The notes: generated by a model from the letters alone, not told the origin. A stretch of DNA of 64,000 bases from Piscibacillus salipiscarius JCM 13188 (GCF_001311865.1 NZ_BBCD01000009.1:39785-103784), one strand, 5' to 3'; counted from the stretch's first letter, positions 1-11,022 are shown. Translations and numbers: made by a program.

Positions 1-603
1 ATAAAGCCGCAAAAGCAGCAAGTCCAACCGCAAGTCTGATCGTTCCGTCTAACACCTTCATTACAATGAATGCCCCAAGTAATAAAAAGCCAATCCTGAC
101 AATTTGTTCGACGACAATTGAAAACGCAGTTGGCGCCATCGATTGATGCCCCTGAAAATATCCTCGAATCAAACTCATAGGTGCGACAACAATCAGCGCA
201 AAACTGACCATTTTTATAACAAACGCCGCATCTTCTACGGAGTTATCTAAATCAGTATCCGATATAAAAATTTGCGCTAACCAATCAGCACTAAAAACAT
301 AATTAAAAACATGACAAGTCCCATGACCATCATAAACATCATGCCTGTTTTAAACATGGATTGTTTCGTTTCATAATCTTCTAAAGCATCGTATTTCGCG
401 ACAAATTTCGACATCGCCATTGGTATGCCTAATGACGATAAGGTTAAAAATATTTGATATGGATTATAAGCGTATGAATAAAGGACCCCGCCCGTATTTC
501 CAACTAACGCATAGAACGGAATCACATATAATAAGCCTAAAATTTTAGACGTGTAGTTCGCACCCGTTAACAGCATGGTGCCCCTTAACATCTTGTTTGA
601 CAT
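1..603 (-). CDS. ytgP: Lipid II flippase MurJ/YtgP family, N-terminal part (runs off the window; frameshifted)
   Basis: This is a polysaccharide-transporter (MOP/MVF) superfamily membrane protein. The YtgP/MurJ branch flips lipid-linked peptidoglycan precursor across the membrane. The first ~108 residues read cleanly from the ATG at 603, which follows an AGGTGA ribosome site. The frame then shifts near 285-300, and the second frame continues to position 1 with typical family sequence, including SLIRGYFQGHQSM and VVEQIVRIGFLLLGAF. The gene is divergent from ytfP, the same pairing as in Bacillus, which supports YtgP over the related SpoVB. The C-terminal ~300 residues lie outside the window. 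Confidence 0.85.
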
Positions 604-721
604 GTTTTCACCTACAATTGTTGTTCAATCTAACCATTATATTTTATCATATAATAGAACGATATAAATGAAGAAAAACACACGTGTTGTAGAAATATGA
701 CGAATTTTAATACAGAAAGGC

Positions 722-1998
722 TTGAATAAATTGACATATGATGTAGTCGTAATTGGCGGTGGCCCATCCGGACTAATGGCAGCCATTACCGCAGGCCGAA
801 ACGGAGCCAACACTTTATTGATCGAAAAAGGGAATAAATTAGGGCGCAAGCTTGCGATTAGCGGGGGTGGTCGTTGTAATGTGACCAACGTGCTACCTGA
901 TGAAGAGTTAATCGCGCACATTCCTGGGAACGGGAAATTTTTATACAGCACCTTTTCCATTTTTAACAACTCTTCGATTATTGAGTACTTCGAATCGCTA
1001 GGCGTGAAGCTTAAAGAAGAAGATAAAGGCCGCATGTTCCCCCGTGAGCGACAGCGCGAAAACAGTCGTGAGCACACTGGTAAAACAGTTAGACGTGCTC
1101 GGGGTTGAGGCCAGGCTCAATACGAAGGTTGAAGCTGTTCATTACGGTGATGATTCGCATGAGATTATTTTGGAAAATGAAAAATCAAGACATCGTGTGT
1201 TGTCATCGCGGTTGGCGGAAAGTCCGTTCCGAACACAGGCAGTGAAGGACAAGGGTACGCCTGGGCGAAGAAAGCTGGCCATACGATAACTGAATTGTAC
1301 CCGACCGAAGTGCCTTTGACGTCAAACGAGTCGTTTATTAAAGATAAAACACTTCAAGGCATTTCTTTGTACGACGTTGAGGTCACAGCCCTGAAACCAA
1401 ACGGCAAACCTATTCAAGCTCACAGATGGGACATCTTATTTACCCACCAAGGCTTATCAGGACCAGCCGCCTTAAGACTCAGCCAGTTCGTTGTTAAAGC
1501 ACTTAAAAAGTTTAAAGTTGATACGCTTGATGTCGCGATCGACTGCTTTCCAGATGAAGGGGAGCAAAACGTCGCCGATAAACTAATGAAGATGGCCAAA
1601 GAAAGTCCGAACAAGTCGGTGAAGCAAGTGTGGAAAGGCCTTGTACCTGAAAGATATTTGTTATTTTAATGGGACAAATCGGACTTGACCCAAGCACAAC
1701 GTACCACCACCTCAAGAAAAAAGAGGTGCTGGACTTAGCAGCCATGATGAAAGGTTTTAAAATGAGAGTCAACGGAACCCTATCGATTGAAAAGGCCTTT
1801 ATCACAGGAGGTGGCGTGTCGCTTAAGGAAATCGTTCCGAACGAAATGGCGTCTAAACTCATGGATCGCTTGTTCTTCTGCGGCGAGATTTTGGACATCC
1901 ACGGCTACACAGGTGGATTCAATATAACTGCGGCCTTTTCAACTGGTTTCGTCGCAGGACTGCATGCCGCTCAGAGGGCGAGTGAGGTTAAGGCTTAA
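722..1998 (+). CDS. ytfP: NAD(P)/FAD-dependent oxidoreductase, HI0933/YtfP family (three frameshifts)
   Basis: This is a flavoprotein of the HI0933-like family; the physiological substrate is not established. It begins at a TTG at 722 after a GAAAGG ribosome site. The dinucleotide-binding motif [17 protein letters not shown] follows at once, then [16 protein letters not shown]. The C-terminus carries [13 protein letters not shown] and the [19 protein letters not shown] flavin-binding end. The frame changes near 1040 (C run), near 1195 and near 1665 (T run). The pieces together make about 425 residues, the normal length, with no family sequence missing. These are more likely consensus errors than decay. 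Confidence 0.88.
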
Positions 1999-2006
1999 TG
2001 TAGATG

Positions 2007-2028
2007 CTTTTTCGCTAATGCGAAAAAG
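2007..2028. repeat. Perfect hairpin CTTTTTCGC-TAAT-GCGAAAAAG
   Basis: A nine-base perfect inverted repeat with a four-base loop lies eight bases past the ytfP stop. It has no T run directly after it. It resembles the next hairpin (2052-2085) and one at 63738-63759, so it may be a variant of a dispersed element. Confidence 0.7.
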
Positions 2029-2051
2029 TGACCAATGAATTATAATTAGAG

Positions 2052-2085
2052 GCTTTTGCGCTGGGTGCGCAAAAGCTTCTTTTTT
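2052..2085 (+). terminator. Rho-independent terminator for ytfP
   Basis: The stem GCTTTTGCGC / GCGCAAAAGC is perfect over ten bases and is followed by TTCTTTTTT. It is correctly placed to end ytfP transcription. The stem sequence recurs near 63740. Confidence 0.85.
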
Positions 2086-2092
2086 GAATCTT

Positions 2093-2218
2093 TTTATCTA
2101 CTCCTTTTCCGAGTTTATCTACCCCATTTCGGAATATATCTACCCAGAAATTTGTCGACGGAGTAAAAATCACCATTTTATCTACCCTTCAAACGAATTT
2201 ATCTAACACTTGAGGATG
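2093..2218. repeat. Six degenerate 21-bp tandem units (TTTATCTACCC type)
   Basis: Units begin at 2093, 2114, 2135, 2156, 2177 and 2198, an exact 21-base register. Five open with TTTATCTA or a close variant, usually followed by CCC; the unit at 2156 is strongly diverged. The second half of each unit varies freely. The array lies between the ytfP terminator and a small membrane protein gene. Arrays with the same period occur near 14890, 15201 and 57134. Confidence 0.8.
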
Positions 2219-2352
2219 ATAGGATAGTGCTTTTTCACGGCCGGGCGCGCAATAGCTTCTAATTTAAAAACTTTTTAGACCCGTTCGCTCCGATGCGCAA
2301 ATCCTTCTTTTATGGTACATTTAATACAATAAACAAATAGTGGAGTGATCAT
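2219..2352. other. Intergenic remainder with a decayed hairpin
   Basis: The stretch carries a weak, partly mismatched copy of the GCTTTTnCGC hairpin near 2227-2260 and a ribosome binding site (TGGAGTG, 2341) for the next gene. No other gene is visible. Confidence 0.4.
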
Positions 2353-2541
2353 ATGAATTGGGCTGCCTTAAAAGATGTTAAGACTGTTGCAGGATTAATC
2401 TTATCTATATTAACCGCCGCACTTGGCGTAGTGCTCGCTGTCAGCGAAAATAACTTTTGGGTACTTTGTGTTGTACTGTCATTTATTATTTCATTTTTAA
2501 GTATAAGAAGAGCTGATCAGCTGAATTCTAATCAAAAATAA
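2353..2541 (+). CDS. Small membrane protein, unknown function
   Basis: This 62-residue protein begins with an ATG after TGGAGTGATC. It has two predicted membrane segments (about residues 12-30 and 34-50) and a basic, polar tail (SIRRADQLNSNQK). I do not recognise a family. It stands alone, transcribed toward the convergent ABC-operon genes, with a short hairpin after its stop. The good ribosome site and hydrophobic pattern support a real gene. Confidence 0.6.
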   Translation: MNWAALKDVKTVAGLILSILTAALGVVLAVSENNFWVLCVVLSFIISFLSIRRADQLNSNQK

Positions 2542-2542
2542 A

Positions 2543-2566
2543 CCCCCCATCGCAACGATGAGGGCT
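2543..2566. terminator. Short hairpin between convergent genes
   Basis: CCCCATCG pairs with CGATGAGGG around a CAA loop with one bulged base. It lies between the stops of two convergent genes. The T tract is poor on both strands, so it is only a weak terminator candidate. Confidence 0.45.
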
Positions 2567-2572
2567 TAATTA

Positions 2573-3732
2573 TTAATCAAAATTTATAATAGTATCCAAT
2601 CGAACTTGATCTAAATCAACATTTCCTTTTGTTACAATCTCACCTTCATAAATAGTTTCACCCGTCGCAACATCAATAACTTTTAGATTTAGACCGTTTA
2701 ATACGTAAAGCTTCTGATCGTAGACCTCATAGGAAAAAGTCATTTGGTGGTTCTTTTGGCCAGATGGATGAAGCTCAATGTCATTAATAAATTTTTCTTC
2801 TACTATATCATAAGGCTTAATCAATAGTTGTTCTCCCTCAGTCGGCTGTTCAAAATAAAGATACTTACCATCAAAACGATTCGCATGTCCGTATTCTTCA
2901 CTAGGAAGATCTAATTCAGAGAGTTCACCGTTTTTAATATCGTAACGATAAAGTCCTTCATCACGTTCTTTTTCATGAAAATCCCCATTAAGTCCTTCCT
3001 CTAACAACACGTCCGTTGCTCTAATCACCATAAATTGAGTTGGCTGATAAGTAACAGATTCGGTTAACTTGTTAATTTCAGTAAATCCTTGACCCTCTGG
3101 TTCTTTTGTCTCTAAGATTTTTTGTCACTTACAATCGCTTCGCCTTCTACATCATAAATAAATTCTCTCAAAATTCTCGATTCCTGCTCGGCATAATTAA
3201 CATAAATATGGATTCTTCCGTCCATATACTGCACTTCGATCACGTTGGCATAGTGTGCGTTTTCTACATTAATGACGGTCTCAAGCTCTTTTTCCGTTTC
3301 CTTATTCAAATAAGATACATTTAATTTGGCTCTAGACTGTCCTGTATAGTTCCAGTCTTCTTCGACAATCACTAACGCATCGTCACCATTGTAAAAGTTA
3401 TTGTATAAGTAAGGCTTCCCTCTCATAAAGTCGCGATATTTTTCAATAAGCTCTTCTTCAACCGGACCCTTAGAACCAATCATCTCTTCAATAAAGCTAG
3501 ACTCAATGCTGTATTCTGTCTCTTCACCATCAAACCTAAAAACATTTTGGATGTTATGCTGAACATAAGCCCCTGAGAAACTAACGTCTTCAACAACACT
3601 TTCATCTCCGTTTTTATGTTCAATTTCAAATCGCGGCAAGTCTTGACTTGCAAGTGCCGTTTGAACTAAATAAGTACTCACTCCAACAACGATTAACGCT
3701 AAAATGGCAACAACTTTCCAATATTTCCTCAT
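2573..3732 (-). CDS. Membrane-anchored extracytoplasmic protein of the GntR-ABC operon (one frameshift)
   Basis: The N-terminus has one signal-anchor helix (about residues 5-25), followed by about 360 residues predicted outside the cell with beta-rich, repeat-like sequence. The frame changes near 3115-3125 in a T6 run; joined, the product is about 386 residues. It starts 12 bases after the permease stop and is the last gene of the GntR-ATPase-permease operon, so it probably works with that transporter or senses at the surface. I do not recognise a named family and propose no activity. Confidence 0.6.
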
Positions 3733-3744
3733 GTCTTCTCCCCC

Positions 3745-4581
3745 TTACACCCGAATTCGGTCGTTCAATAATTTTCGGCTAATTAAAATTGAAATACTTG
3801 TCAAAATTAAAATCAAAACACCTGTCACCATTAACACTTCGGATTCATATAAGAATCCGCGGTCCATTAGTTCATAATTAAGTATACCCGGCGCAAAAAC
3901 AATAGCTAAGTTCAAGATAACGTAAATTACTGCCAGCGCAATTCCTTTAATACGAAAGCTTCTCTCCATTATAATGCCGGTAAAAGTGGTAGTGACGGTA
4001 ACAGCACCTAATCCATACATAATGACAATTCCATCAATACTTTTAGGCAAAATTAAGTTAAACATCGGATTACTTACGATTAACATTCTTAATGACACAT
4101 CAGATCTAAACTGTTCCTGCAGCATTAAGTCAAACAGCGACTTTTCAATTAATAACGCAAAGTATTGAAAAGCAACTAACGCTAGTGTGGCCAATAAAAT
4201 CGTCACAAGTTTCGATAAGAAAATATTAAGACGTTCTGTCGGCAGCATTAAAAGCCGATAAATAAAACGTATTTTTCCCAAACCAATCACGGTACCAAAT
4301 TAAAAATATATAAAACAAGATCGCACCTACACAAATAAAAATCGGTCCGGAGAAGAACATATTGTACATAATCATTTCAATGATAACTCGCCGATTTGAT
4401 TCAGCGCCTGCTCTTGCGTCATCTGCGCCTCTTTAATCAGCCCATCCAACCTGCTCTTATAACTTAAAACTTCATAAACAACACCGATTAACTGAACAAC
4501 TAACACAAATCCCATTAACACAAACAACATCTTACTCACACGGTTGAATTCAAAATTCGTTAATTTTAAAAACTTCTTCAT
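3745..4581 (-). CDS. ABC transporter permease of the YtrA-type operon (two frameshifts)
   Basis: This is an ABC-2-like membrane subunit. The first 70 residues (MKKFLKLTNFEFNRVSK, then one helix) read to about 4375. A middle piece with a further helix is in another frame, and from about 4270 the third piece gives four or more helices and ends SRKLLNDRIRV. Joined, it is about 278 residues. The start codon overlaps the ATPase stop by four bases (ATGA), so the two are translationally coupled. The substrate is unknown; related operons respond to cell-wall antibiotics. Confidence 0.7.
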
Positions 4582-5264
4582 CCTCGGTACACCTCCCGCA
4601 TCACATCAACAACGGATTTACCTTCCGTCTCACGTATTTCCTCAGTACTGAACTCTTTATAGATCGTACCTTCATCTAATAACACAACTTTATCAATTAA
4701 ATGCTCAATATCATGAATCTCGTGCGTTGTAATAATCACGCCACGATCTTCGATTAAATGTGTCGTAAATACTTCCGCAATCTGTTCACGGCTGAAAATA
4801 TCAATTCCTGAAAATGGCTCATCCATTAATATGTAATCCACATCTAATGCAAGGCCGAGTAACAGGTTCACTTTTGCGGTATTACCTTTAGATAAGCTCG
4901 ATATTTTTTCTTCTCGTTTTAAGTTAAAAAACTTAAGCAGATCATCCGCGCGACCTTGATTCCACGCCTCATAATAGTCGTTCATAAAATCCATCGCTTC
5001 ATCGATTGTAAAGCTCGGTATCATCGTTGTTGAATCTGGTATAAATGTGATTTTCTCAAACGTGTTCTTTCTCACCTTTTCACCATCAACTAAAATTTCA
5101 CCCTTAAATGGCGTTAATTTCATAATGGAGTTTAAGATCGTCGTTTTACCAACACCATTGACCCCAATTAAACATGTAATTTCACCTTTATCGGCAGTAA
5201 AACTGACGCCATCTAACACTTTTTTACGCCCGTAATTCTTAACTAAATCCTTCACTTCAATCAT
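4578..5264 (-). CDS. ABC transporter ATP-binding protein, YtrB-like
   Basis: An intact ATPase of about 228 residues. It has Walker A GVNGVGKTT, a degenerate signature SSLSKGN, Walker B YILMDEP and an H-loop in TTHEIHD. I chose the ATG at 5264 because a strong AAGGGGG site precedes it with correct spacing; the upstream ATG at 5282 has none. This start overlaps the end of the GntR gene by eight bases. The relaxed signature motif is common in the small ABC-2 ATPases paired with YtrA regulators. Confidence 0.85.
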   Translation of the reverse strand: MIEVKDLVKNYGRKKVLDGVSFTADKGEITCLIGVNGVGKTTILNSIMKLTPFKGEILVDGEKVRKNTFEKITFIPDSTTMIPSFTIDEAMDFMNDYYEAWNQGRADDLLKFFNLKREEKISSLSKGNTAKVNLLLGLALDVDYILMDEPFSGIDIFSREQIAEVFTTHLIEDRGVIITTHEIHDIEHLIDKVVLLDEGTIYKEFSTEEIRETEGKSVVDVMREVYRG

Positions 5265-5634
5265 TGGAATCCCCCTTTTCATACTTTCGTTTGACGAGAT
5301 TTAGCGCATCATCAAGAGGCACATTAATCGATTTGACTGACGTCACAAAATCATTGACAGCCTGACCGACTAACTCTTCTCTTAAATTCTGTAATACTTT
5401 CTCATCAGAGGTCACACGACTCGGTTGATTCTTCTCTGTCTTAATCAAAGCCTCTTCCTCCATTTCCTTATAAGCCCGCTGTGCCGTATTCGGGTTAATC
5501 TTAATCTGGTTAGCTAACTCCCTCCTAGAAGGAATCGCTTGCCCAGGCTCTAGAAACCCTTTCGCAATTTGATTCTTAAAATGACGAACTACTTGCACAT
5601 AGACGGGATCTCGATTGTTGAATTGCATATTCAT
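5257..5634 (-). CDS. GntR-family transcriptional regulator, YtrA subfamily
   Basis: A 125-residue DNA-binding repressor. Residues about 10-75 form the GntR winged helix (PVYVQVVRHFKNQI; IPSRRELANQ; NPNTAQRAYKEME). The short C-terminal part, without a FadR- or HutC-type ligand domain, marks the YtrA subfamily. The ATG at 5634 is preferred because GGAG lies eight bases upstream. It is the first gene of its operon, with three inverted repeats in front of it (5678-5759), consistent with autoregulation of the ABC genes. The inducer is unknown. Confidence 0.88.
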   Translation of the reverse strand: MNMQFNNRDPVYVQVVRHFKNQIAKGFLEPGQAIPSRRELANQIKINPNTAQRAYKEMEEEALIKTEKNQPSRVTSDEKVLQNLREELVGQAVNDFVTSVKSINVPLDDALNLVKRKYEKGDSND

Positions 5635-5677
5635 CTCACACACTCCCGTTGATCTTGACGTAAGCTTACTATCGTTA

Positions 5678-5759
5678 GTGTATTAACACCATAATACACC
5701 TTGCGCAAATATGTATTAAGCGCTTAATACACCGATAACTGTATTATATGGTTAATACA
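5678..5759. promoter_or_regulatory. Three operator-like dyads for the GntR regulator
   Basis: Three related inverted repeats lie between the GntR gene and exoA. The first is GTGTATTA-N6-TAATACAC at 5678-5699. The second is the perfect palindrome TGTATTAAGCGCTTAATACA at 5712-5731. The third is TGTATTA-N6-TTAATACA-like at 5740-5759. The shared half-site TGTATTA is typical in form for YtrA-type GntR operators. Three copies suggest cooperative binding (inference). Confidence 0.75.
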
Positions 5760-5838
5760 CTTTAAAAGCAATTCACTTTTCGAAAAAATTTTGTGTGGTA
5801 AAATGGTGGTCGGAAATTAGAGAGGAGATTAACACGCT

Positions 5839-6592
5839 ATGAAACTCGTATCATGGAACGTTAACGGCTTACGTGCTGCCGTTCGAAAAGGTTTTTTAGA
5901 TTATTTTCATGAAGTCGATGCGGACATTTTTTGCCGTACAAGAAATTAAATTACAAGAAGGCCAAATAGATTTAGAGCTTGAAGGCTACGAAAAATATTG
6001 GAATTATGCTGAGAAGAAAGGCTATGCAGGAACGGCTGTTTTTACGAAACAAACGCCAATTAAGGTCACGTACGGCATGAACGGAGACTCACACCCAGAA
6101 GGTCGCATCATCACACTTGAGTTCGAAAACTACTATTTTGTCACGGTCTATGTACCAAATTCACAACGTACACTCGCAAGACTCCCTCACCGTCTTGAGT
6201 GGGAAGATGAGTTTTTTGACTATATTCATAGACTCGATCAAGACAAGTCCGTCATCTTATGTGGCGATATGAACGTCGCGCACGAAACGATTGATGTACG
6301 AAACGACAAAACCAATCATGGTAACTCTGGTTTTACTAAAGAAGAACGCGAGAAAATGAGCCGCTTACTAGACAATGGGTTTATCGACACATTAAGACAC
6401 TTCCATCCCGACCGTGACGACATCTTCACCTGGTGGTCCTACATGAAAACCGTCCGAGAACGAAATATCGGATGGAGGATAGACTACTTTATTGTGTCTG
6501 AACGTCTTCAGGATCAATTAATAGATTCCGACGCCCATACAACGGTCATGGGGAGCGACCACTGTCCGATTTATATGGAGATAGATTTATAG
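5839..6592 (+). CDS. exoA: Exodeoxyribonuclease III / AP endonuclease ExoA (one frameshift)
   Basis: The enzyme cleaves DNA at abasic sites and trims 3' ends during base-excision repair. The true start is the ATG at 5839 after [25 protein letters not shown]. One extra T in the T6 run near 5930 shifts the frame just before VQEIKLQEG, which carries the metal-binding glutamate. Downstream are [15 protein letters not shown] and the catalytic [11 protein letters not shown]. The joined length of about 250 residues matches B. subtilis ExoA. Confidence 0.93.
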
Positions 6593-6670
6593 AAAATATC
6601 TTCTCAGGTCATGCTACCCGGTTTATGAGACATTGAACAAAATACATGGTACATTGCCTCTCCTAAAAGT

Positions 6671-6698
6671 AAAAACTCCACGGCCCGAGCGTGGAGTT
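6671..6698 (-). terminator. Terminator of the purine permease gene
   Basis: ACTCCACG pairs perfectly with CGTGGAGT around a seven-base loop. On the minus strand it is followed by TTTTTAC. It sits just past the permease stop. Confidence 0.75.
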
Positions 6699-6701
6699 CC
6701 T

Positions 6702-8220
6702 TTATGAAGCGACACTTTGCTTAACGGTTTCTCTCTTCGTCACCTTCACACTTGCTTCCTGAAAAGCACAGTACACAAACATCCCCGCAACGATTAAGTA
6801 ACCGAGTGAATACTGAGGAGCTGCATTGAGAGCTAGCTCAGGTGCGTGCATGAAGCCTGCAAAAGATAGCCCCGCAGCGACCAACGAAAACAACCCAGCC
6901 TTCACAAACTCACGATCAATCACAAACACCGTGATCGCACCTAAGATAATCGCGGTAAACATCGCACCTTGCCCTAGCGGCACGATACCTTCTGAGATGC
7001 CCGCAACCGTCTCGCCAGCACTATTGTTAAAAACGCGTCATTACATAATTCGCAAAATACGGAAGCATCGCAATTGCCACTGCTGGAAAATATTTTGCTC
7101 ATTCGATTGAAACGCCGTCCCGACCATTGATAGACCAACAAATACTAGAATTGGTGCAACCGCGGCAATTGGGATAATAGCAGACAACGCCGCAATTACA
7201 CCTGTCACAGCTGCAAGTCCGAACACGACTGCATTTAAAATACTATATCCACGTCCAGCTCCCATTTCTTTAGACGCAACCGTTGCAATATAAATCGTCG
7301 TTGGAAACAATCCGCCAAAAACAGCACCTAACATCGTACCAACGCCATCAACAGCCTGACATTCTCGTACATCATACGAATCACCCGCTGCCGCCATGGC
7401 ATCCACATTGTTCATCGTTTCAATCGCATTGTATAACGTTATCGGCAAAATCACTGCTAACAAGCCAACTAATGCCGTGAACAACAAACTCATTCCATCA
7501 AATGCGGCTAAGCTAGGTAAAATAGGGTAAAACCCAACATTCGAAAGACCTTCAGATACTTTATCCGCCGATTGATACCCAAGTGTTAACGCCAACACCG
7601 TTCCAATCACGATCGCAAATAACGTTGGCGGAATATTAAATGGCATCGCAATCTTGCCAATCACGCCAATAATGATAATGACAAGCGTCACCAGCCCAAC
7701 CACAGGAATCGAGAACGTATTAAACAACATTTCCCCTGCAATAAACGTTAGCGCAACACCCGCTAAAGCCCCAAGCATCGCCGCTCTTGGAATCTGTTTA
7801 CGCACCCAGTTACCTGTAAAACTCACTAAAGCCTCAATAAGTCCACTTAAAAAACGCAGCCGCCACTGCTACTTTCCACGCAAGCTCAGGATCATTTGTT
7901 AGCGCAAGCGCTGGTGCCGTCACACCAAATAAAAACACAAACATTACAGGTGTGCTAATCCCATAAGACATCGCAGTGACATCGGTTCGGCCCTCTTTTT
8001 TCGCCAAACGATTCGCCATATACGCATAATATAAATTCCCAACCATCACAGCCACCGCCGCACCTGGAATCACTTTTCCAAACACAATACTAGCCGGAAA
8101 TCCCATTCCGAGCATTGTCACCGCAATGATCACGAAGTTCGCGAGGTTATTTTGAAAAAGCGCGAAAAACGCATCCGTATCTTCTTTTTTAAACCATGGA
8201 TAGTTAACCGTTTGATTCAT
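6702..8220 (-). CDS. NCS2-family nucleobase permease, probably for purines (two frameshifts)
   Basis: A polytopic transporter of about 505 residues. The N-terminus (FKKEDTDAFFALFQNNL, MGFPASIVFGKVIPGAA) and the DVTAMSYGISTP segment fit the broad xanthine/uracil permease superfamily but differ from typical PbuX or AzgA/PbuG. The frame changes near 7850 (extra T in T6) and near 7095. It follows xpt by three bases and shares its guanine riboswitch, so xanthine, guanine or hypoxanthine is the likely substrate. Family assignment is firm; substrate is inferred from context. Confidence 0.78.
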
Positions 8221-8223
8221 AGC

Positions 8224-9036
<813 letters not shown>

Positions 9037-9084
9037 TTATTAAGTTGTTCGTGTATGATTGTGATTATATATTAATTCGACCAA

Positions 9085-9133
9085 AAATAAAACCCCATTT
9101 TCTAAAAAAACGAACAAACTTTAGAAAACGAGG
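9085..9133 (-). terminator. Terminator after the DUF1541 gene
   Basis: TTTTCTAAA (9098-9106) pairs with TTTAGAAAA (9120-9128). On the minus strand the hairpin is followed by GGGGTTTTATTTTT. It lies just past the DUF1541 stop and upstream of the riboswitch transcript. Confidence 0.65.
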
Positions 9134-9148
9134 TCTTATGTACGTGTT

Positions 9149-9708
9149 CTAATATAATGGTTCCAGTTCTTCCTCGACAACCCACTTATGATTCGTCACC
9201 TTCGTACCATTAGGGAGTTCAAAATCGACCATGTAAACCGTCGTCGGCGTGGAATAATCGATTGTATGTACCGCATCGTTCATCCCTTTCATATGCTGCG
9301 CACGAGTTAAAAACTTCCGCGCCGTCCTTCAAAGCGCCAGCCGAAACATCCACGAGCTCCTCATGCACCACCCACTTATGCTCTTCCACCCGCATACCAG
9401 TGTTCGTTGACGTATAGGTCGTCGCGTAAGCAATTGTCTCATACGTCCCAACAATGGTTACTTCAACCCCATCCATCATCCCATCCATATGATCAGCCCG
9501 ACTCAATGCCTGACTCCCAATAGGATAAGTCGGATTCTCAGCAACCTTCAACCCATCCGGAACCTCATACGATCCCTCATACACCATATCAAGATGATGC
9601 ATCGCCATTTCATCCCCACTTAATACACCAACATGAGGATTTTGATTCACATAAAAAATAAAAAGCCAGCAAAAGCACAAAAATGATAAGTACATCTTTC
9701 TTAGTCAT
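9149..9708 (-). CDS. ydhK: YdhK family protein (DUF1541), secreted or surface (two frameshifts)
   Basis: The protein carries two copies of the DUF1541 unit: SQALSRADHMDGM...VEEHKWVVHEE and, after a frame change near 9305, a second RAQHMKGM...VTNHKWVVEEE. The likely start is the ATG at 9708 (MTKKDVLIIFVLLLAF, a signal helix), with a shift in the T-rich signal region near 9660. Length is about 186 residues. The start overlaps the stop of the DUF2243 gene, so the pair is coupled. The function of DUF1541 is not established; relatives often sit near copper or stress genes. Confidence 0.85.
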
Positions 9709-10151
9709 GCGCCTTCTGCCCCTGATTTTTCAGCCAATAACCAATTAAAATAAGTATGACACCAGAAGCTAAAAAAGCTAAGTCATACATAAGTGGATTT
9801 TCCGCCATTGGTCTAACTCTATGTAACTGCAAAATGTGATGATCAATAATTCCTTCAACTAGATTAAACACACCGCCACCAATCAAAATTCCACTCAAAA
9901 ATATATTCCCGTTATGACCCAGCTCATGCTTCCTCGCATCACGAAAAATTTTAATCGCACCCCAAACCATCAGCGCCGAAAAAGCAGCCGTAAACAATCC
10001 GTCTGTAAAAAATTTCTACCTTGATATTAGGACTTAATATCATATGGTGCCACTGAAGTAGTTGGTGGAACACAACGCCATCAATCGCACCTAAAATTCC
10101 TAAACCCAAAATAAAGCCCGCTACAAATAAATTTTTATTTTCTTTAGTCAT
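9701..10151 (-). CDS. DUF2243 membrane protein (one frameshift)
   Basis: An integral membrane protein of about 150 residues with four predicted helices and the family motifs GAIDGVVFHQLLQWHH and EGIIDHHILQLHRVR. These histidine-rich turns could hold a metal, which is inference. The frame changes near 10010 in a T6 run (KVEIF-TDGLFTAAF). The ATG at 10151 has GAAAGGA upstream at suitable distance; the ATG at 10160 touches the site. It is co-transcribed with the DUF1541 gene. Confidence 0.85.
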
Positions 10152-10287
10152 GTCAACCATCCTTTCAGTTTTTCATCCTTAAAAGGATAGCCATTAATTA
10201 ACAAATAAATACAAGTTGGGAATGTTATTTGAGCTATAATTACTTAATAAAACTTGAGGGTGAATTACGTTGAAAAAAATAGACTTC

Positions 10288-10819
10288 TCACTGTTTATAA
10301 TTTCTTTTAAATAGGCCCATGAAAATGACATTATGCCAAGAACCATCCCGATAAAAATGTTCTTTTAATTCTCCTTCTTCATAAAAACCAAGTTTTTGAT
10401 ATAACTTAATTGCCCCTTTATTGTAAGAAAAAACCCTTAAATACACTTTGTGTAAGTTCAATTCTTTGAATGCAAAATTCAATAATAGCCGAAAAGCTTC
10501 CTGCCCTAAACCTTTACCCCAGTAATTTTTATCCCCGAGGCTTATATTACATTCAGCGTTACGGTTTACATAATCAATATTAATAAGTGACGTGACTCCA
10601 ATTGGTTTATTACCTTCAACTTCTTCTATTATATATATTTTTGAGTTATTGGATTCAGTTATTTGTTCAAATAAATTCTCAGTGTCTGCATACGTATAAA
10701 CATCTAATGTGGAGTTTGTGAAATGCATAACCTCTAAATCGTTTCTCCACTCATGGTAAGTAGAAACATCATCACTGGACATTTTTTCGTAGACGAACTC
10801 TTACTCCATTAAACAGCAT
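10288..10819 (-). CDS. GNAT N-acetyltransferase, RimJ/RimL type (one frameshift)
   Basis: An acetyl-CoA-dependent acetyltransferase of about 176 residues. The acetyl-CoA loop is YWGKGLGQEAF, followed by NLHKVYLRVFSYNKGAIKLYQKLGF. The probable start is the ATG at 10819 after GGGAGGA (MLFNGVRVRLRK). The frame shifts in an A6 run near 10783, just before MSSDDVSTYHEW. Substrate unknown; the RimJ/L branch acts on protein N-termini, antibiotics or small amines. Confidence 0.82.
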
Positions 10820-10922
10820 TGAAAGTTCCTCCCTTTAATTCTTCTTGCAACAGATTCTTTTTGAACAAGACTCCTTTTGGTTTAACCACCACAATTTATT
10901 CATCTTGGTTCTTTTCAAGCAT
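10809..10922 (-). other. Possible short ORF with an in-frame stop upstream of the acetyltransferase
   Basis: An ATG at 10922 behind AAGGGAG opens MLEKNQDE, stops at TAA, then continues in the same frame for 28 codons (IVVVKPKGVLFKKN...LKGGTFNAV) and ends inside the start of the acetyltransferase. The second part looks protein-like. It may be a decayed small gene or chance. Confidence 0.25.
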
Positions 10923-11022
10923 CTCCCTTAAATATCCCTCTATCTTTTATTCCAACCAAAACATATTAACAACAATTATGGTCAAACTAAGCGAGTAAAT
11001 TTATGGCAAGGGTGACGAAAAG

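Noticed and set aside
637..1077. Minus-strand ORF of 146 codons opposite ytfP
   Set aside because: It is a shadow of the conserved flavoprotein gene and has no family-like sequence.
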